DNA of 64,000 nt. Source: Paenibacillus bovis (lineage in GTDB: Bacteria; Bacillota; Bacilli; Bacillales; Bacillaceae_C). Under the pieces are notes generated by a model, which was given only the letters and a program-made list of their open reading frames with translations, did not search any database and was not told the origin of the DNA. Location: the NCBI GenBank assembly GCA_007679095.1, contig VEFU01000022.1, positions 1-64,000 on the forward strand, in the 5' to 3' direction. Positions 35,056 to 44,087 of the stretch are shown here, in pieces. Made by a program: the position numbers and the translations under genes. Within the stretch, counting starts at the first letter, position 1. Each line of letters begins with the position of its first letter.

Positions 35056-35136
35056 AAAAGACATCAGGGTTGTAGTACCCGATGCCTTTTACCTACAATC
35101 TAATTCCAGTGATAATACATCACTGGAATTTTTTTA
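35056..35136. terminator. Two adjacent hairpins between map and the DUF4870 gene
   Basis: The first has GACATCAGGGT with ACCCGATGCC at 35060-35086. The second has AATTCCAGTGAT with ATCACTGGAATT at 35102-35130, followed by a T-run. They separate the convergent genes. Confidence 0.75.
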
Positions 35137-35517
35137 TTTCATTTTTCCTAAGAAATTATCTGCAAGATCACTTGCTAATGGGACTCTAAACATTTCATTA
35201 TTGTATGCTTTAATCATTAAGAAAATCCACATGATAAATGTTAAAAAGGATACAAGCAAACTAACTAGCCAACCCAAAAATGGGATGTAGTCTAAAGCAT
35301 AACCTAAAATCATAAGACCCAAAAATGTAACGATTGATTGCATCGCATGAAATTTTACTACCGGACTGTTTTTTTCTAAGACTAGAAAGATGATTCCTGT
35401 AACAAAAGTCCCTAAGTAACATAAAAGACTAGCTACATTTAAATCAAGACCTGTTGACGATTTCACTGGTGTTTGATTTTCATCCGTTACAATTTCATTT
35501 TTTTCTTCCACTAACAA
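35134..35517 (-). CDS. DUF4870 (Tic20-like) membrane protein
   Basis: The 127-residue product has a polar, acidic head of about 25 residues. Three hydrophobic helices follow: LNVASLLCYLGTFVTGIIFLVLEK, FHAMQSIVTFLGLMILGY and LGWLVSLLVSFLTFIMWIFLMIKAY. The motif NSPVVKFHAMQS matches the DUF4870 pattern. There is no ATG. A TTG at 35517 is about 5 bases after AAGGGG, and a GTG at 35511 is the alternative. Function is unknown. Confidence 0.8.
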   Translation of the reverse strand: MLVEEKNEIVTDENQTPVKSSTGLDLNVASLLCYLGTFVTGIIFLVLEKNSPVVKFHAMQSIVTFLGLMILGYALDYIPFLGWLVSLLVSFLTFIMWIFLMIKAYNNEMFRVPLASDLADNFLGKMK

Positions 35518-35677
35518 ATCCGCCCCTTCCAAATAGTTCTATTAATGGTAGAGTGTAACAGATATCCTATCAACCATCTATACTTTGTCGATAAAATGAA
35601 ACGAATTACCTATTACCGCTACCTACTTCACAAATAACTTACTAAATTAAATGTATGATTATTTTTTATCATTATGT

Positions 35678-35724
35678 AAAAAAAAGAGGAGGCTTACAAT
35701 TGGAATAACCAATTAGAGCTCCTC
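35678..35724 (-). terminator. Terminator of the yhfH-like gene
   Basis: Leftward GAGGAG.CT pairs with AG.CTCCTC and an inner AATTGG/CCAATT stem, followed by eight T. Confidence 0.85.
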
Positions 35725-35734
35725 GAGTCAATTA

Positions 35735-35859
35735 TTATAATTTATTGCATTGCGGACATTTTGTTGCGTAACATTCATGCTGTTCTTCAATCTGTTTACC
35801 GCATTCTGCACATTTTTGGGAGGCAGATTTTTAAAGAATTCAATGATGTTCTGTACCAA
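35735..35859 (-). pseudogene. yhfH: YhfH-like zinc-ribbon micro-protein with a one-base frameshift
   Basis: From a TTG at 35859, eight bases after GGGAG, the frame reads LVQNIIEFFKNLPPK. The next frame then reads KCAECGKQIEEQHECYATKC plus PQCNKL and a stop. The junction is a run of five T (plus strand, 35813-35817). One extra base would join both parts into a 41-residue, four-cysteine protein of the YhfH type. The total length of 125 bases is one short of 42 codons. The neighbouring yhfI and lplJ match the B. subtilis yhfH-yhfI-yhfJ order. Sequencing error or a real mutation cannot be told apart here. Confidence 0.65.
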
Positions 35860-36021
35860 TTTCCACACTCCCTTTTTGTTATAGTACTGATATTTGTTGT
35901 ATAAATTGTATTATAACAGTGGCGTATCTGTCAATACTAATTTCTTCAAACATGAAAAAATGGGTAAAATACAGTATAGTAATGGTGGAGGAAAACTCTT
36001 GTAGAAAGCGAAGTGTTGCAA

Positions 36022-36756
36022 GTGAAATTAACAGTCATTGGCCATTGGGGAGGCTTTCCGAAAGCAGGAGAGGCAAGTTCGGGATACTTACTGGAACACA
36101 ATGGTTTTCATTTATTAATTGATTGTGGTAGTGCTGTATTATCACAGTTACAAAACTACATATCTCCAGATGATTTAGATGCAGTGATCATATCCCATTA
36201 TCACCCAGACCATATTGCGGATATTGGTGTCCTACATCATGCCTTATTAATAAGTAAATATGTAAATGGTTTTGAGAAAACACTCCCCATTTATGGTCAT
36301 GTCAAAGATGTGAACAGCTTTCAGTCCTTAACATATAAAGATATTTCAAAAGGGATTGCTTATATTCCAGATCAAAAAATAGAAGTTGGACCATTTAAAA
36401 TAGAAGTATTGGAAACAAAACATCCTGTAGCTTGTTATGCGATGAAGATTTCCGTTGATGGGAAAACGTTAATTTATACAGCAGACACTGCTTATTTTGA
36501 GGAACTTGTGGAGTTTGCAGAGGGAGCGGATATGCTACTTTGTGAATCGAACTTTTATAAAGGGATGGATGGTACAGCTGCTGGTCATATGACGAGTGAA
36601 GAAGCTGGCTCATTAGCAAAACAGGCTAACGTCGAGACGTTAATTCTTACCCATTTACCGCATTTTGGTGAACTGCAACAATTAGTTACGGAAGCAAAAG
36701 AAAATTTTAATGGACAAGTTATCCTTGCTTCACAAGGGTTGGAAATAGTCTTATAG
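36022..36756 (+). CDS. yhfI: Metallo-beta-lactamase-fold hydrolase YhfI
   Basis: The 244-residue MBL-fold protein aligns with B. subtilis YhfI. Metal ligands are in SHYHPDHIAD (H59, H61, D63, H64), with later CESNFYKG and the final TLILTHLPH. Starts at 36013 (GTG), 36016 (TTG) and 36022 (GTG) are all in frame. The last gives MKLTVIGHWGGFP, matching the homologue's start. No strong ribosome site favours any of them. lplJ follows 19 bases downstream, so the two are probably co-transcribed. The substrate is unknown. Confidence 0.88.
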   Translation: MKLTVIGHWGGFPKAGEASSGYLLEHNGFHLLIDCGSAVLSQLQNYISPDDLDAVIISHYHPDHIADIGVLHHALLISKYVNGFEKTLPIYGHVKDVNSFQSLTYKDISKGIAYIPDQKIEVGPFKIEVLETKHPVACYAMKISVDGKTLIYTADTAYFEELVEFAEGADMLLCESNFYKGMDGTAAGHMTSEEAGSLAKQANVETLILTHLPHFGELQQLVTEAKENFNGQVILASQGLEIVL

Positions 36757-36775
36757 AAAATGGAGGAACAGTATA

Positions 36776-37765
36776 ATGTTATTTATCGATAATCAAGGTA
36801 TTACAGATCCACGTATTAATTTAGCTATAGAAGAATATGCACTTAAACATTTGGATATTAACGAATCCTACTTATTATTTTATATAAATGAGCCTTCTAT
36901 TATTATTGGAAAAAACCAAAACACAATTGAAGAAATTAATACTGATTATGTAGAGAAGAATGGAATACATGTTGTACGTCGATTGTCCGGTGGTGGTGCT
37001 GTATATCACGATTTAGGAAACTTGAATTTTAGTTTTATTACAAAGGATGATGGCGACAGCTTCTTGAATTTTAAAAAATTCACTCAACCTGTCGTCAATG
37101 CTTTGAAAAATATTGGTGTAGATGCAGAAATGAAAGGTCGAAATGACATTCTAGTTGGGGAGCGAAAAATATCTGGTAATGCACAGTTTTCAACTAGAGG
37201 TAGAATGTTTAGTCATGGTACATTGATGTTTGATTCTGAAATTGAAAATGTTGTGTCTGCATTAAAAGTTCGTAAAGATAAAATTGCTTCAAAAGGAATC
37301 AAGTCAATTCGTAGCCGTGTAGCCAATATTTCTGAGTTTATGGATGAGAAAATGACGGTAGAAGAATTTCGTCAATTATTGTTGCGCAACATTTTTGAGG
37401 GTGTAGATCCGATTCCGGAATATAAATTAACCGAAAAGGATTGGGAGAAAATCCACGAAATTTCTAAAGAACGCTATCAAAATTGGGATTGGAATTATGG
37501 GAAATCACCTAAATTTAACTTGCAATTTTCTCATCGCTTCCCTGTTGGTCAAATTGAATTCCGTCTGGATGTGAATAAAGGTATCATTACGAACTGTAAA
37601 ATCTTCGGTGATTTCTTCGGGGTAGGAGATATCGATGAAATTGAAAATAAGTTGACAGGTGTTCAATATGAAAGATCTGCAATTGCAAAAGCTTTAGAAG
37701 ATGTCAACATTCAACACTACTTTGGAAATGTAACGAAGGATGAAATTATTGAATTGATTTATTAA
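36776..37765 (+). CDS. lplJ: Lipoate-protein ligase
   Basis: The 329-residue ligase activates free lipoate with ATP and attaches it to lipoyl domains of dehydrogenase complexes or GcvH. The lipoyl-AMP loop VRRLSGGGAVYHDLGNLNFSF, the ligand region GRNDILVGERKISGNAQF and the C-terminal accessory domain (FSHRFPVGQIEFRLDVNKG) are present. GGAGGAACAGTATA precedes the ATG. It is downstream of yhfI as in B. subtilis and ends in a terminator. Confidence 0.95.
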   Translation: MLFIDNQGITDPRINLAIEEYALKHLDINESYLLFYINEPSIIIGKNQNTIEEINTDYVEKNGIHVVRRLSGGGAVYHDLGNLNFSFITKDDGDSFLNFKKFTQPVVNALKNIGVDAEMKGRNDILVGERKISGNAQFSTRGRMFSHGTLMFDSEIENVVSALKVRKDKIASKGIKSIRSRVANISEFMDEKMTVEEFRQLLLRNIFEGVDPIPEYKLTEKDWEKIHEISKERYQNWDWNYGKSPKFNLQFSHRFPVGQIEFRLDVNKGIITNCKIFGDFFGVGDIDEIENKLTGVQYERSAIAKALEDVNIQHYFGNVTKDEIIELIY

Positions 37766-37775
37766 TGTATGAGAA

Positions 37776-37808
37776 GGATGGAGTAGCAAACAACACTCCA
37801 TCTTTTTC
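37776..37808 (+). terminator. Intrinsic terminator after lplJ
   Basis: GATGGAGT pairs with ACTCCATC, followed by tttttctc. Confidence 0.9.
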
Positions 37809-37846
37809 TCTTATAACTGATTGAAATCAAGTAGGAGTGAAACTAA

Positions 37847-38452
37847 ATGAAAACATTACTGCTAACAGGGTTCGAACCATTTCTTACATTCTCTATTAAT
37901 CCAACAGAGCAAATTGTAAAAGAGTTAGATGGTTTAGTAATCGGGGATTATAAAATTAACTCTAAAGTGCTTCCCGTTGATTTTGAAAAGGCTGGAGTAG
38001 AATTGCTTGAACTAATAACGAAAGTAAAACCTGATGCTATTATTTCACTTGGACTTGCTGGGGGAAGGTTTAAAGTAACTCCTGAAAGAATAGCAATTAA
38101 TATTAATGATGGGGAAAAGGATAACAAAGGGAATATTCGAATGGATGAGCAGATTGAGGCAAATGGGGAGGCTGCTTATATGTCTACCCTACCTATACGA
38201 AAAATGGTCGATTCGTTGATTTCCTCTGGATTACCTGCTGAAATTTCTAATACTGCAGGTACCTACTTGTGCAATCATGTTATGTATACCGCCTTACATT
38301 ATGCCGCAACGAATAAACTAACAATACCAGCAGGTTTTATCCATATCCCTGCATCCCATGCACTCGCAATTGAGCATGGAAAAGTTCCTAGTTGGTCACA
38401 TGAAGATTTAAAGCGAGCAGTCACGTTATGCGTTAAAACATTATCAGAATAA
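37847..38452 (+). CDS. pcp: Pyrrolidone-carboxylate peptidase
   Basis: The 201-residue cysteine peptidase (C15) removes N-terminal pyroglutamate. The catalytic triad is visible as E80 (VTPERIAIN), C142 (AGTYLCNHVMY) and H166 (GFIHIPA). The opening LLTGFEPFLTFSINPTE is typical. AGGAGTGAAACTAA precedes the ATG. It is a single gene between terminators. Confidence 0.95.
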   Translation: MKTLLLTGFEPFLTFSINPTEQIVKELDGLVIGDYKINSKVLPVDFEKAGVELLELITKVKPDAIISLGLAGGRFKVTPERIAININDGEKDNKGNIRMDEQIEANGEAAYMSTLPIRKMVDSLISSGLPAEISNTAGTYLCNHVMYTALHYAATNKLTIPAGFIHIPASHALAIEHGKVPSWSHEDLKRAVTLCVKTLSE

Positions 38453-38461
38453 CCAACTTCA

Positions 38462-38500
38462 TAAAAATCACGATTAATACTCATTAATCGTGATTTTTAT
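38462..38500 (+). terminator. Intrinsic terminator after pcp
   Basis: A perfect 16-bp stem, AAAAATCACGATTAAT with ATTAATCGTGATTTTT and a four-base loop. It works in both directions by composition. Confidence 0.95.
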
Positions 38501-38572
38501 TGAAGCTCTTTGTTCTATTTCGGTATTTTTTTTCTACATATAATATAAGGTGGACAAGGAGGGGATGGGTGA

Positions 38573-39850
38573 TTGATAAAAAAGTGGGCTCTTAGAGCAA
38601 TCATTGCTTATGTATTATTTGGTGTTTTCATGTATGCGTATTTATATTTTCTTGCTGATAGTTCCATTCCAGATGCATTAAAAGGAACGAGTGCTGATCC
38701 AACAACATTTCTAGATGCTAAAGAGATCATGTTGAGTGAAGAATACTCCAAATTTCGTAACTTATTATTTTTTCTTGCAACACCATATGAATGGTTATTC
38801 TACTACTTAATCTTAATTTTGGGTATATCTGCTAAGTTTGAAGACTGGGCTAAAAAAACCACAAAAATTTCAATTGTCACGACCGCCATTTATCTATTCT
38901 GGTTATCTATAGCTTCGTTTTTAGTCATGTTCCCACTAAGCTATCTTTCCTTTATGATGTCGAAGTCCTACAATATCTCGACACAAACATTTTCATTATG
39001 GATGAAGGATAAATTAATTGATTTCTGGATAGAATTTGCTATTTCGTTCATTGTCATTACTGTATTGTATGCATTAATTAGGAAGTTTAAAAAACGATGG
39101 TGGCTTGGTGCCTGGATTTTATCTGTCCCATTTTCTATCTTCATGATGTTTATCCAACCGGTATTGATTGACCCGTTATACAATGAATTTACTCCATTGC
39201 AGGATAAGCAATTAGAAGCAAAAATCTTAGAGTTAGCTGATAAAGCCAATATTCCAGCGGATCATGTATACGAAGTTGATATGTCTAGTAAAACAAATTC
39301 GATGAATGCATATGTGACAGGAGTCGGTTCCAATTCGCGAATTGTACTGTGGGATACGACACTGGAACGCTTAAGTGACGATGAAATATTATTTATCATG
39401 GCGCACGAAATGGCACACTATGTAGAAAAGCATATTTATATCGGAATAGCTGGCTACTTACTTTTAACTTTAATTGGCCTATATATCACTGCTAAAATAA
39501 TGGAGCGATGGATTACAAGGCGAGGTCAAACGTGGAAAGTGGAAAAAATGACGAATATTAGTTCATTACCAGTTTTCTTACTAGTTACTTCCATTTTGCT
39601 GTTTAGTGTAAGTCCGCTATCCAACTGGGTATCGCGTTACCAAGAAGTACGTGCTGATTCGTATGCAATTGAAATGACCCAAAATAAGGATGCTGGAGTT
39701 CAGACTTTTCAAAGTTTAACAAAGGCTGGGCTTAGTCAAATAAACCCTCCATATTTAGTGAAGATATTTAGATATGGACATCCAACAATGCTGGAGCGTA
39801 TTAAATTAATTGAGGATTATGAATTAAAACAAGAGGATAATGGAGAATAA
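38573..39850 (+). CDS. yhfN: M48-family (Ste24-like) membrane zinc protease
   Basis: The 425-residue integral membrane protease has the zinc motif HEMAH at 278-282 (FIMAHEMAHYVEKH) and a downstream glutamate in REVRADSYAIE-like context (YQEVRADSYAIE). Seven or so hydrophobic helices surround it, as in Ste24/CAAX proteases. The start is a TTG at 38573 behind AAGGAGGGG. The ATG in between hits a stop. B. subtilis YhfN is the likely orthologue from position. The substrate is unknown. Confidence 0.9.
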   Translation: MIKKWALRAIIAYVLFGVFMYAYLYFLADSSIPDALKGTSADPTTFLDAKEIMLSEEYSKFRNLLFFLATPYEWLFYYLILILGISAKFEDWAKKTTKISIVTTAIYLFWLSIASFLVMFPLSYLSFMMSKSYNISTQTFSLWMKDKLIDFWIEFAISFIVITVLYALIRKFKKRWWLGAWILSVPFSIFMMFIQPVLIDPLYNEFTPLQDKQLEAKILELADKANIPADHVYEVDMSSKTNSMNAYVTGVGSNSRIVLWDTTLERLSDDEILFIMAHEMAHYVEKHIYIGIAGYLLLTLIGLYITAKIMERWITRRGQTWKVEKMTNISSLPVFLLVTSILLFSVSPLSNWVSRYQEVRADSYAIEMTQNKDAGVQTFQSLTKAGLSQINPPYLVKIFRYGHPTMLERIKLIEDYELKQEDNGE

Positions 39851-39887
39851 GTGATAGTTTGCATCATATTTGTTACAAACAGTCAAG

Positions 39888-39923
39888 AAAAAATCCCCTT
39901 CAAATGGAAACAGGGGATTTTTT
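39888..39923. terminator. Bidirectional terminator between yhfN and the IDEAL-domain gene
   Basis: AAAAATCCCCT pairs with AGGGGATTTTT around a 13-base loop in a convergent gap. Confidence 0.92.
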
Positions 39924-39927
39924 CATT

Positions 39928-40155
39928 TTAGCGTCCTAGTAACCGTTTAAGCTCATTCGTTAACCTTGTAAAACTTTCTTTATCTCTCTCATCCAGCGCC
40001 TGGTCAATGTCGTCTCTGAGTTGTTTTTCTTTTCTTTGTTGTAATAAACCGTTCAAGAAAAAGTCGACATACCATTCCATCGCTTTTGTTTCATTTTTTT
40101 GCTGTGTCATCGTATACTCTTTCAGTAGTTCCTGATAAGACTTCTTCTTTTCCAT
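39928..40155 (-). CDS. yhzC: IDEAL-domain protein (YhzC-like)
   Basis: This 75-residue helical protein carries the IDEAL pattern near its end: LRDDIDQALDERDKESFTRL followed by TNELKRLL. The first half is charged (MEKKKSYQELLKEYTMTQQ). In B. subtilis an IDEAL-domain gene, yhzC, lies beside comK, and the same arrangement is seen here, divergent from comK. IDEAL domains are often appended to competence or regulatory proteins, but a role with ComK is inference only. AGAGGTGATC precedes the ATG. Confidence 0.82.
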   Translation of the reverse strand: MEKKKSYQELLKEYTMTQQKNETKAMEWYVDFFLNGLLQQRKEKQLRDDIDQALDERDKESFTRLTNELKRLLGR

Positions 40156-40285
40156 CGATGATCACCTCTGAAACCTTTTTTTAATTATACTAAAAATCAG
40201 CAGAAATATCAACAGAAGAGTGTCAATTTTCTGACCTACAAACAAAAAAAGAAAGCTCTTACATTTTAATTATTCAAATTTTTAT

Positions 40286-40322
40286 GAAAAATAGTGATTT
40301 ATTCTATGTCTTGTGGTATAGT
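40286..40322 (+). promoter_or_regulatory. comK promoter region with AT-box-like element
   Basis: TATAGT at 40317-40322 with an extended TG at 40314-40315 lies 36 bases before the comK start. Upstream, AAAA-N5-ATTT at 40288-40300 is one base off the ComK AT-box (AAAA-N5-TTTT). A second AT-box with the expected spacing was not convincing. Autoregulation by ComK is known in B. subtilis. Confidence 0.35.
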
Positions 40323-40358
40323 TGAAATGTACTATGTTTTTAGGAAGGAGAAATGGAA

Positions 40359-40925
40359 ATGAAAGTTAGAAAGAAATACCTTGTGGAAGAATATGAAATT
40401 AACCCGAGCACGTACATGTTAATACCTTACATAAGGGAGAACGAGTTATGGACAAGGGTAGTGGAAGATGATTGTTATGTGCTAACTCCCGAGTCACCGA
40501 TAAAAATTATTAATAGATGCTGTAGTTATAATGGCACAGATTTTAATGGTCGTCGGAATGGTACAAAAGCATTGATTAATGTCACTCATAAGCCCCCAAT
40601 CCTCCTTGATCCCCACACTTCTATTTATATCTTTCCAACAAAATCTCCCTTTCACCAAGACTGTATATGGATTGTTGCGGACCAAGTGGAACATTATTGG
40701 AAACAAGATAAAAGCACGACTCTTGTTGAATTTCAAAATAAAGAAACGATGGAGGTTCCTGTTTCAAATTATGTTTTTAAAAGTCAAATTTCACGTGCAG
40801 CCGAACTTCGCGTGAAATACGAGCGAAACAAGCAGAGGATGGTGTCATATTTAAGTAATCCAAAGACAAGGCTACTTTACTTAGAAGCATCTGAATATAA
40901 TGAAACCTATGATACAAATAATTAA
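40359..40925 (+). CDS. comK: Competence transcription factor ComK
   Basis: The 188-residue regulator activates DNA-uptake genes. Conserved ComK blocks are INRCCSYNGTDFNGRRNGTK, HKPPILLDPHTSIYIFPT and the ETMEVPVSNYVFKSQISRAA segment. The first ATG (40353) is only 2 bases from AGGAGAA. The ATG at 40359 has proper spacing. The position between an IDEAL gene and yhjD/yhjE is as in B. subtilis. Its presence full length suggests a potential for natural competence, but no com operon is in this window to confirm it. Confidence 0.93.
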   Translation: MKVRKKYLVEEYEINPSTYMLIPYIRENELWTRVVEDDCYVLTPESPIKIINRCCSYNGTDFNGRRNGTKALINVTHKPPILLDPHTSIYIFPTKSPFHQDCIWIVADQVEHYWKQDKSTTLVEFQNKETMEVPVSNYVFKSQISRAAELRVKYERNKQRMVSYLSNPKTRLLYLEASEYNETYDTNN

Positions 40926-40927
40926 AA

Positions 40928-40957
40928 TGGGAGCGTGTTTTTCACGCTTCCTTTTTC
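40928..40957. terminator. Terminator between comK and yhjD
   Basis: GGGAGCGTG pairs with CACGCTTCC (one G-T) around TTTTT, followed by TTTTT on the plus strand. Confidence 0.88.
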
Positions 40958-40962
40958 ATTTT

Positions 40963-41391
40963 TTAGTGCTGTCTTAACTGATTCAACTCTTTTAGAGTAG
41001 GTTGCTGAATAGGGAAAGGAGTGTTTGTTTCTGGATCTTGTTGTCTATTAAAATAATAAAGCATAAGTTCCTCGACTCTATTACGTAAGCGTGGATTGAA
41101 GTAATTATGTTGTTCTTCATACCCCTTATAAAGAAATAAATACATTGTAAAAGCATCATCCGACTTAAGACGTTGGACTTTAATATTATTTTTTTGCATG
41201 TACCGTTTTACTACCGCGAGTTCTTTTTGAACCGTCTTTATCGTTGCTGTAATTAATTCTTGGTAAGGTTTTTTTAGTTTTAAAGAACTGTTTTCGATTA
41301 CGGATAAGTCACGATTTAGTACGGTAATTAGCATAGGTAAGTATATTGCTTGCTCAATAATGTCTCGATCATAAGTTGAAATCCTCGTCAT
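40963..41391 (-). CDS. yhjD: YhjD-like protein of unknown function
   Basis: The 142-residue, mostly helical protein begins MTRISTYDRDIIEQAIYLPM and contains DDAFTMYLFLYKGYEEQHNYFNP, which I associate with B. subtilis YhjD. No membrane helix or catalytic motif is visible. The place between comK and yhjE agrees with that assignment, from memory. AAGGAGGGCTATTT precedes the ATG. The gene is convergent with comK. Confidence 0.72.
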   Translation of the reverse strand: MTRISTYDRDIIEQAIYLPMLITVLNRDLSVIENSSLKLKKPYQELITATIKTVQKELAVVKRYMQKNNIKVQRLKSDDAFTMYLFLYKGYEEQHNYFNPRLRNRVEELMLYYFNRQQDPETNTPFPIQQPTLKELNQLRQH

Positions 41392-41574
41392 AAATAGCCC
41401 TCCTTACAAGAAATTCCTAAGGTGCCTGAAGATAAGTGAGAACGTTTGTTCTGTACTATTTTACCCATAAAATATGTGAATTGCAAGCAACAAATAATGA
41501 CATTTTTCGTGTGATTTAAAAGCAAAATAAGCGATTAGATAAATGGGATACTATATACTAGTAAGGGAGAAAGG

Positions 41575-43569
41575 ATGAACAACATGACAATAACACAAGG
41601 AATACAACCAGAAGATTTATATGATTTAAAATCGATAGTAGACCCACGGCTATCACCTAATGGTTTGGAATTAGTCTATATACAAACCCATATCGACAAA
41701 AAGGAAAACGATTATGTTTCGAATATGTATTACATACATCTTCAAGAGAAACAACCAATTCAATGGACGTTTGGAAAGGGAAAAACTAGTTCTCCAACAT
41801 GGTCCCCAGACGGAAGTAAAATTGCATTCGTATCTACTAGAACAGGGAAGCCACAACTTTATGTATTATCGAAAACAGGTGGAGAAGCAAAACAATTAAC
41901 AAATTGCAAGCATGGTATATCCAATCCTGTTTGGTCTCCATGTGGTAATAAAATTGCTTTTTCGGTTAAAGTTGGAAAAGATGAAACGATACATGATATC
42001 GCTGAAAAGAAGGAAAAAGAGCAAGAAATAACTCCATTAGAAGTAGATATCATGAAGTATAAGTCAGATGCTAGTGGTTTTTTGGACATACATCAGTTTA
42101 CACAAATAGGAATGATAGACCTAAGAACAGAGACATTAGAACAGATAACAGAGGGAAAACATCACTTTCAATTAAGTTCATGGTCTCCAGATGGTAAATA
42201 CATTGCCTATTCTGCTGATAAAACAGAGGACAAAGATTTTTCTTTCATAAGTGATATTTACTTGCTAAATCTAGAAACGAAAGAAATACGAAATTTGACA
42301 GAGGGAAATGGAGCGTATAATAAACCAACTTGGTCTCCAAATAGTCAATATATTAGCTTTATTGGAAGTGAAAGAGAATTTAGAAATGCAACGCATGCAA
42401 AGTTATACATTTATGATTTACATCTCGAATTATTAACATGTATGACAAATGAATTTGACGCACCAATTGGCGATTATGTTGTAGGTGATTTCTTACAGGG
42501 AACAAAAGCACCCTCTATTCAATGGCTAGAAGATAGTCAAAGTTTTTATTTTCAAGTAAGTGATCATGGAAATACTGAAATTTACTATGGAAATGTTGCC
42601 GGGGAAATATACCCTGCAATAAATGAAGCTCAATATGTTTACGGCTTCTCTTTAGATTCCAAAAATGACAGAGCTGTCGTTGCAATAAGTACTCCAACTG
42701 AACCAGGTGATTTGTATTTAATTCATTTATCAACTGGTAAAAAAGAACGTTTAACATATGTGAATGAGGAATTTTTGCAAACTCGCCAACTGGCAATGCC
42801 TGAGGCGATTGAAGTTAAAGGGGCAGAAGACTGGAAAGTAGATGGTTGGTTCATGAAGCCAATTAATTTCGAAGAAGGAAAGAAATATCCATTAATATTA
42901 GAGATTCATGGTGGTCCACATGCAATGTATGCCAATACATATTTTCATGAATTTCAAGTGCTGGCTGCTCAAGGGTTTGCCGTTTTGTATGTAAATCCAA
43001 GAGGAAGTCATGGATATGGTCAACAGTTTGTAAATGCAGTTCGCGGTGATTATGGTGGGAATGATTATCTGGATTTAATGGCAGCGGTTGATAGTGTTTT
43101 AGCCAATTTTGATTTCATCGACCACAATCGTCTTGGGGTAACAGGAGGGAGTTACGGAGGATTTATGACGAATTGGATTGTTGGTCAAACAAATCGTTTT
43201 AAAGCAGCTGTAACTCAGCGTTCTATTTCAAATTGGATCAGCTTTTCTGGGGTAAGTGATATAGGATATTACTTTACAGATTGGCAAATAGGTGCTGATT
43301 TAGGAGATATTGAAAAACTATGGAACCACTCCCCGTTGAAATATGTTGATAAAGTAGAAACTCCTCTCCTCATATTGCATGGTGAGAAAGATTTTCGTTG
43401 TCCGATAGAACAAGCAGAACAATTGTTTATTGCCTTAAAGCAACGGAAAAAAACAACCAAGTTTATTCGTTTTCCTGAATCTAACCATGAGTTATCAAGA
43501 AGTGGTAAACCAACATTACGAATTAAAAGGTTAGAGTATATTCGGGATTGGTTTTTACAATATGTATGA
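41575..43569 (+). CDS. S9-family acylaminoacyl-peptidase-like serine peptidase
   Basis: The 664-residue protein has an N-terminal beta-propeller with repeated WSPDG-type blades (SPTWSPDGSKIAF, NPVWSPCGNKIAF, LSSWSPDGKYIAY, KPTWSPNSQYISF). A C-terminal alpha/beta-hydrolase domain follows. The triad is S526 (GGSYGGF), D606 (HGEKDF) and H638 (ESNHEL). It resembles B. subtilis YuxL (657 aa) and acts on short peptides, probably cytosolic since no signal peptide is present. GGGAGAAAGG precedes the ATG at 41575. The downstream 788 bp hold only repeats. Confidence 0.93.
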   Translation: MNNMTITQGIQPEDLYDLKSIVDPRLSPNGLELVYIQTHIDKKENDYVSNMYYIHLQEKQPIQWTFGKGKTSSPTWSPDGSKIAFVSTRTGKPQLYVLSKTGGEAKQLTNCKHGISNPVWSPCGNKIAFSVKVGKDETIHDIAEKKEKEQEITPLEVDIMKYKSDASGFLDIHQFTQIGMIDLRTETLEQITEGKHHFQLSSWSPDGKYIAYSADKTEDKDFSFISDIYLLNLETKEIRNLTEGNGAYNKPTWSPNSQYISFIGSEREFRNATHAKLYIYDLHLELLTCMTNEFDAPIGDYVVGDFLQGTKAPSIQWLEDSQSFYFQVSDHGNTEIYYGNVAGEIYPAINEAQYVYGFSLDSKNDRAVVAISTPTEPGDLYLIHLSTGKKERLTYVNEEFLQTRQLAMPEAIEVKGAEDWKVDGWFMKPINFEEGKKYPLILEIHGGPHAMYANTYFHEFQVLAAQGFAVLYVNPRGSHGYGQQFVNAVRGDYGGNDYLDLMAAVDSVLANFDFIDHNRLGVTGGSYGGFMTNWIVGQTNRFKAAVTQRSISNWISFSGVSDIGYYFTDWQIGADLGDIEKLWNHSPLKYVDKVETPLLILHGEKDFRCPIEQAEQLFIALKQRKKTTKFIRFPESNHELSRSGKPTLRIKRLEYIRDWFLQYV

Positions 43570-43629
43570 TTGTATGTAAGGGACTGCTCCAAAAGTCAGG
43601 AACTAGTGTATTTAGTCATTACTTGACTT

Positions 43630-43890
43630 CCGTGATTGTTGATTTTCGCTCCAGGAGCTCGCTTTCCGCGGGCTTGGAAAAGTGAAGGCGACTGTCTAGT
43701 GACGTATGAATTTTCTAGGCCACTGACTTATCGTAGGGAAGTGACCGAAAATTCACTAGGCACTAGGAGCCTGAGCTAGACAAGGTTAGGTGAGCCTCCT
43801 CGACGCTAAACGCGTCTGTGGGGTCTCACCCTGCCCCTTCATCCCGCAGGAAGGAGTCTCGCTCCTTCCGCTACAATCAACATTGTGCCC
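43630..43890 (-). repeat. Family A repeat interrupted by a family B element
   Basis: Read in reverse to the 34.9-kb copy, the element starts gttgattttcgctccaggagctcgctttccgcgggc, then resumes gtgagcctcctcgacgctaaacgcgtctgtggggtctcacc and ends tccttccgctacaatcaac. Between them, about 43677-43790, lies the reverse complement of a B-type element (gcctagaaaattcat, cgtagggaagtg, gagctagacaagg). The 45.05-kb copy of family A is uninterrupted here. Confidence 0.75.
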
Positions 43891-44087
43891 TATAAATTCT
43901 GTAAAAAGACCTTTAGTTTTTCGTTGTTTTGCATGGGAGACTAGTGCCTAACTAATTCTTCCTTTCTACGATTATGCCTTAGAGGATGTGGATCTCACAT
44001 ATAGAGCGTTATTTTTCAAGAGGAACTTTGAAGGGACTTACAAACTGTAAGCCTAGGCAGCTGATAAGTCGCTTTTTTTCTTTGTCT

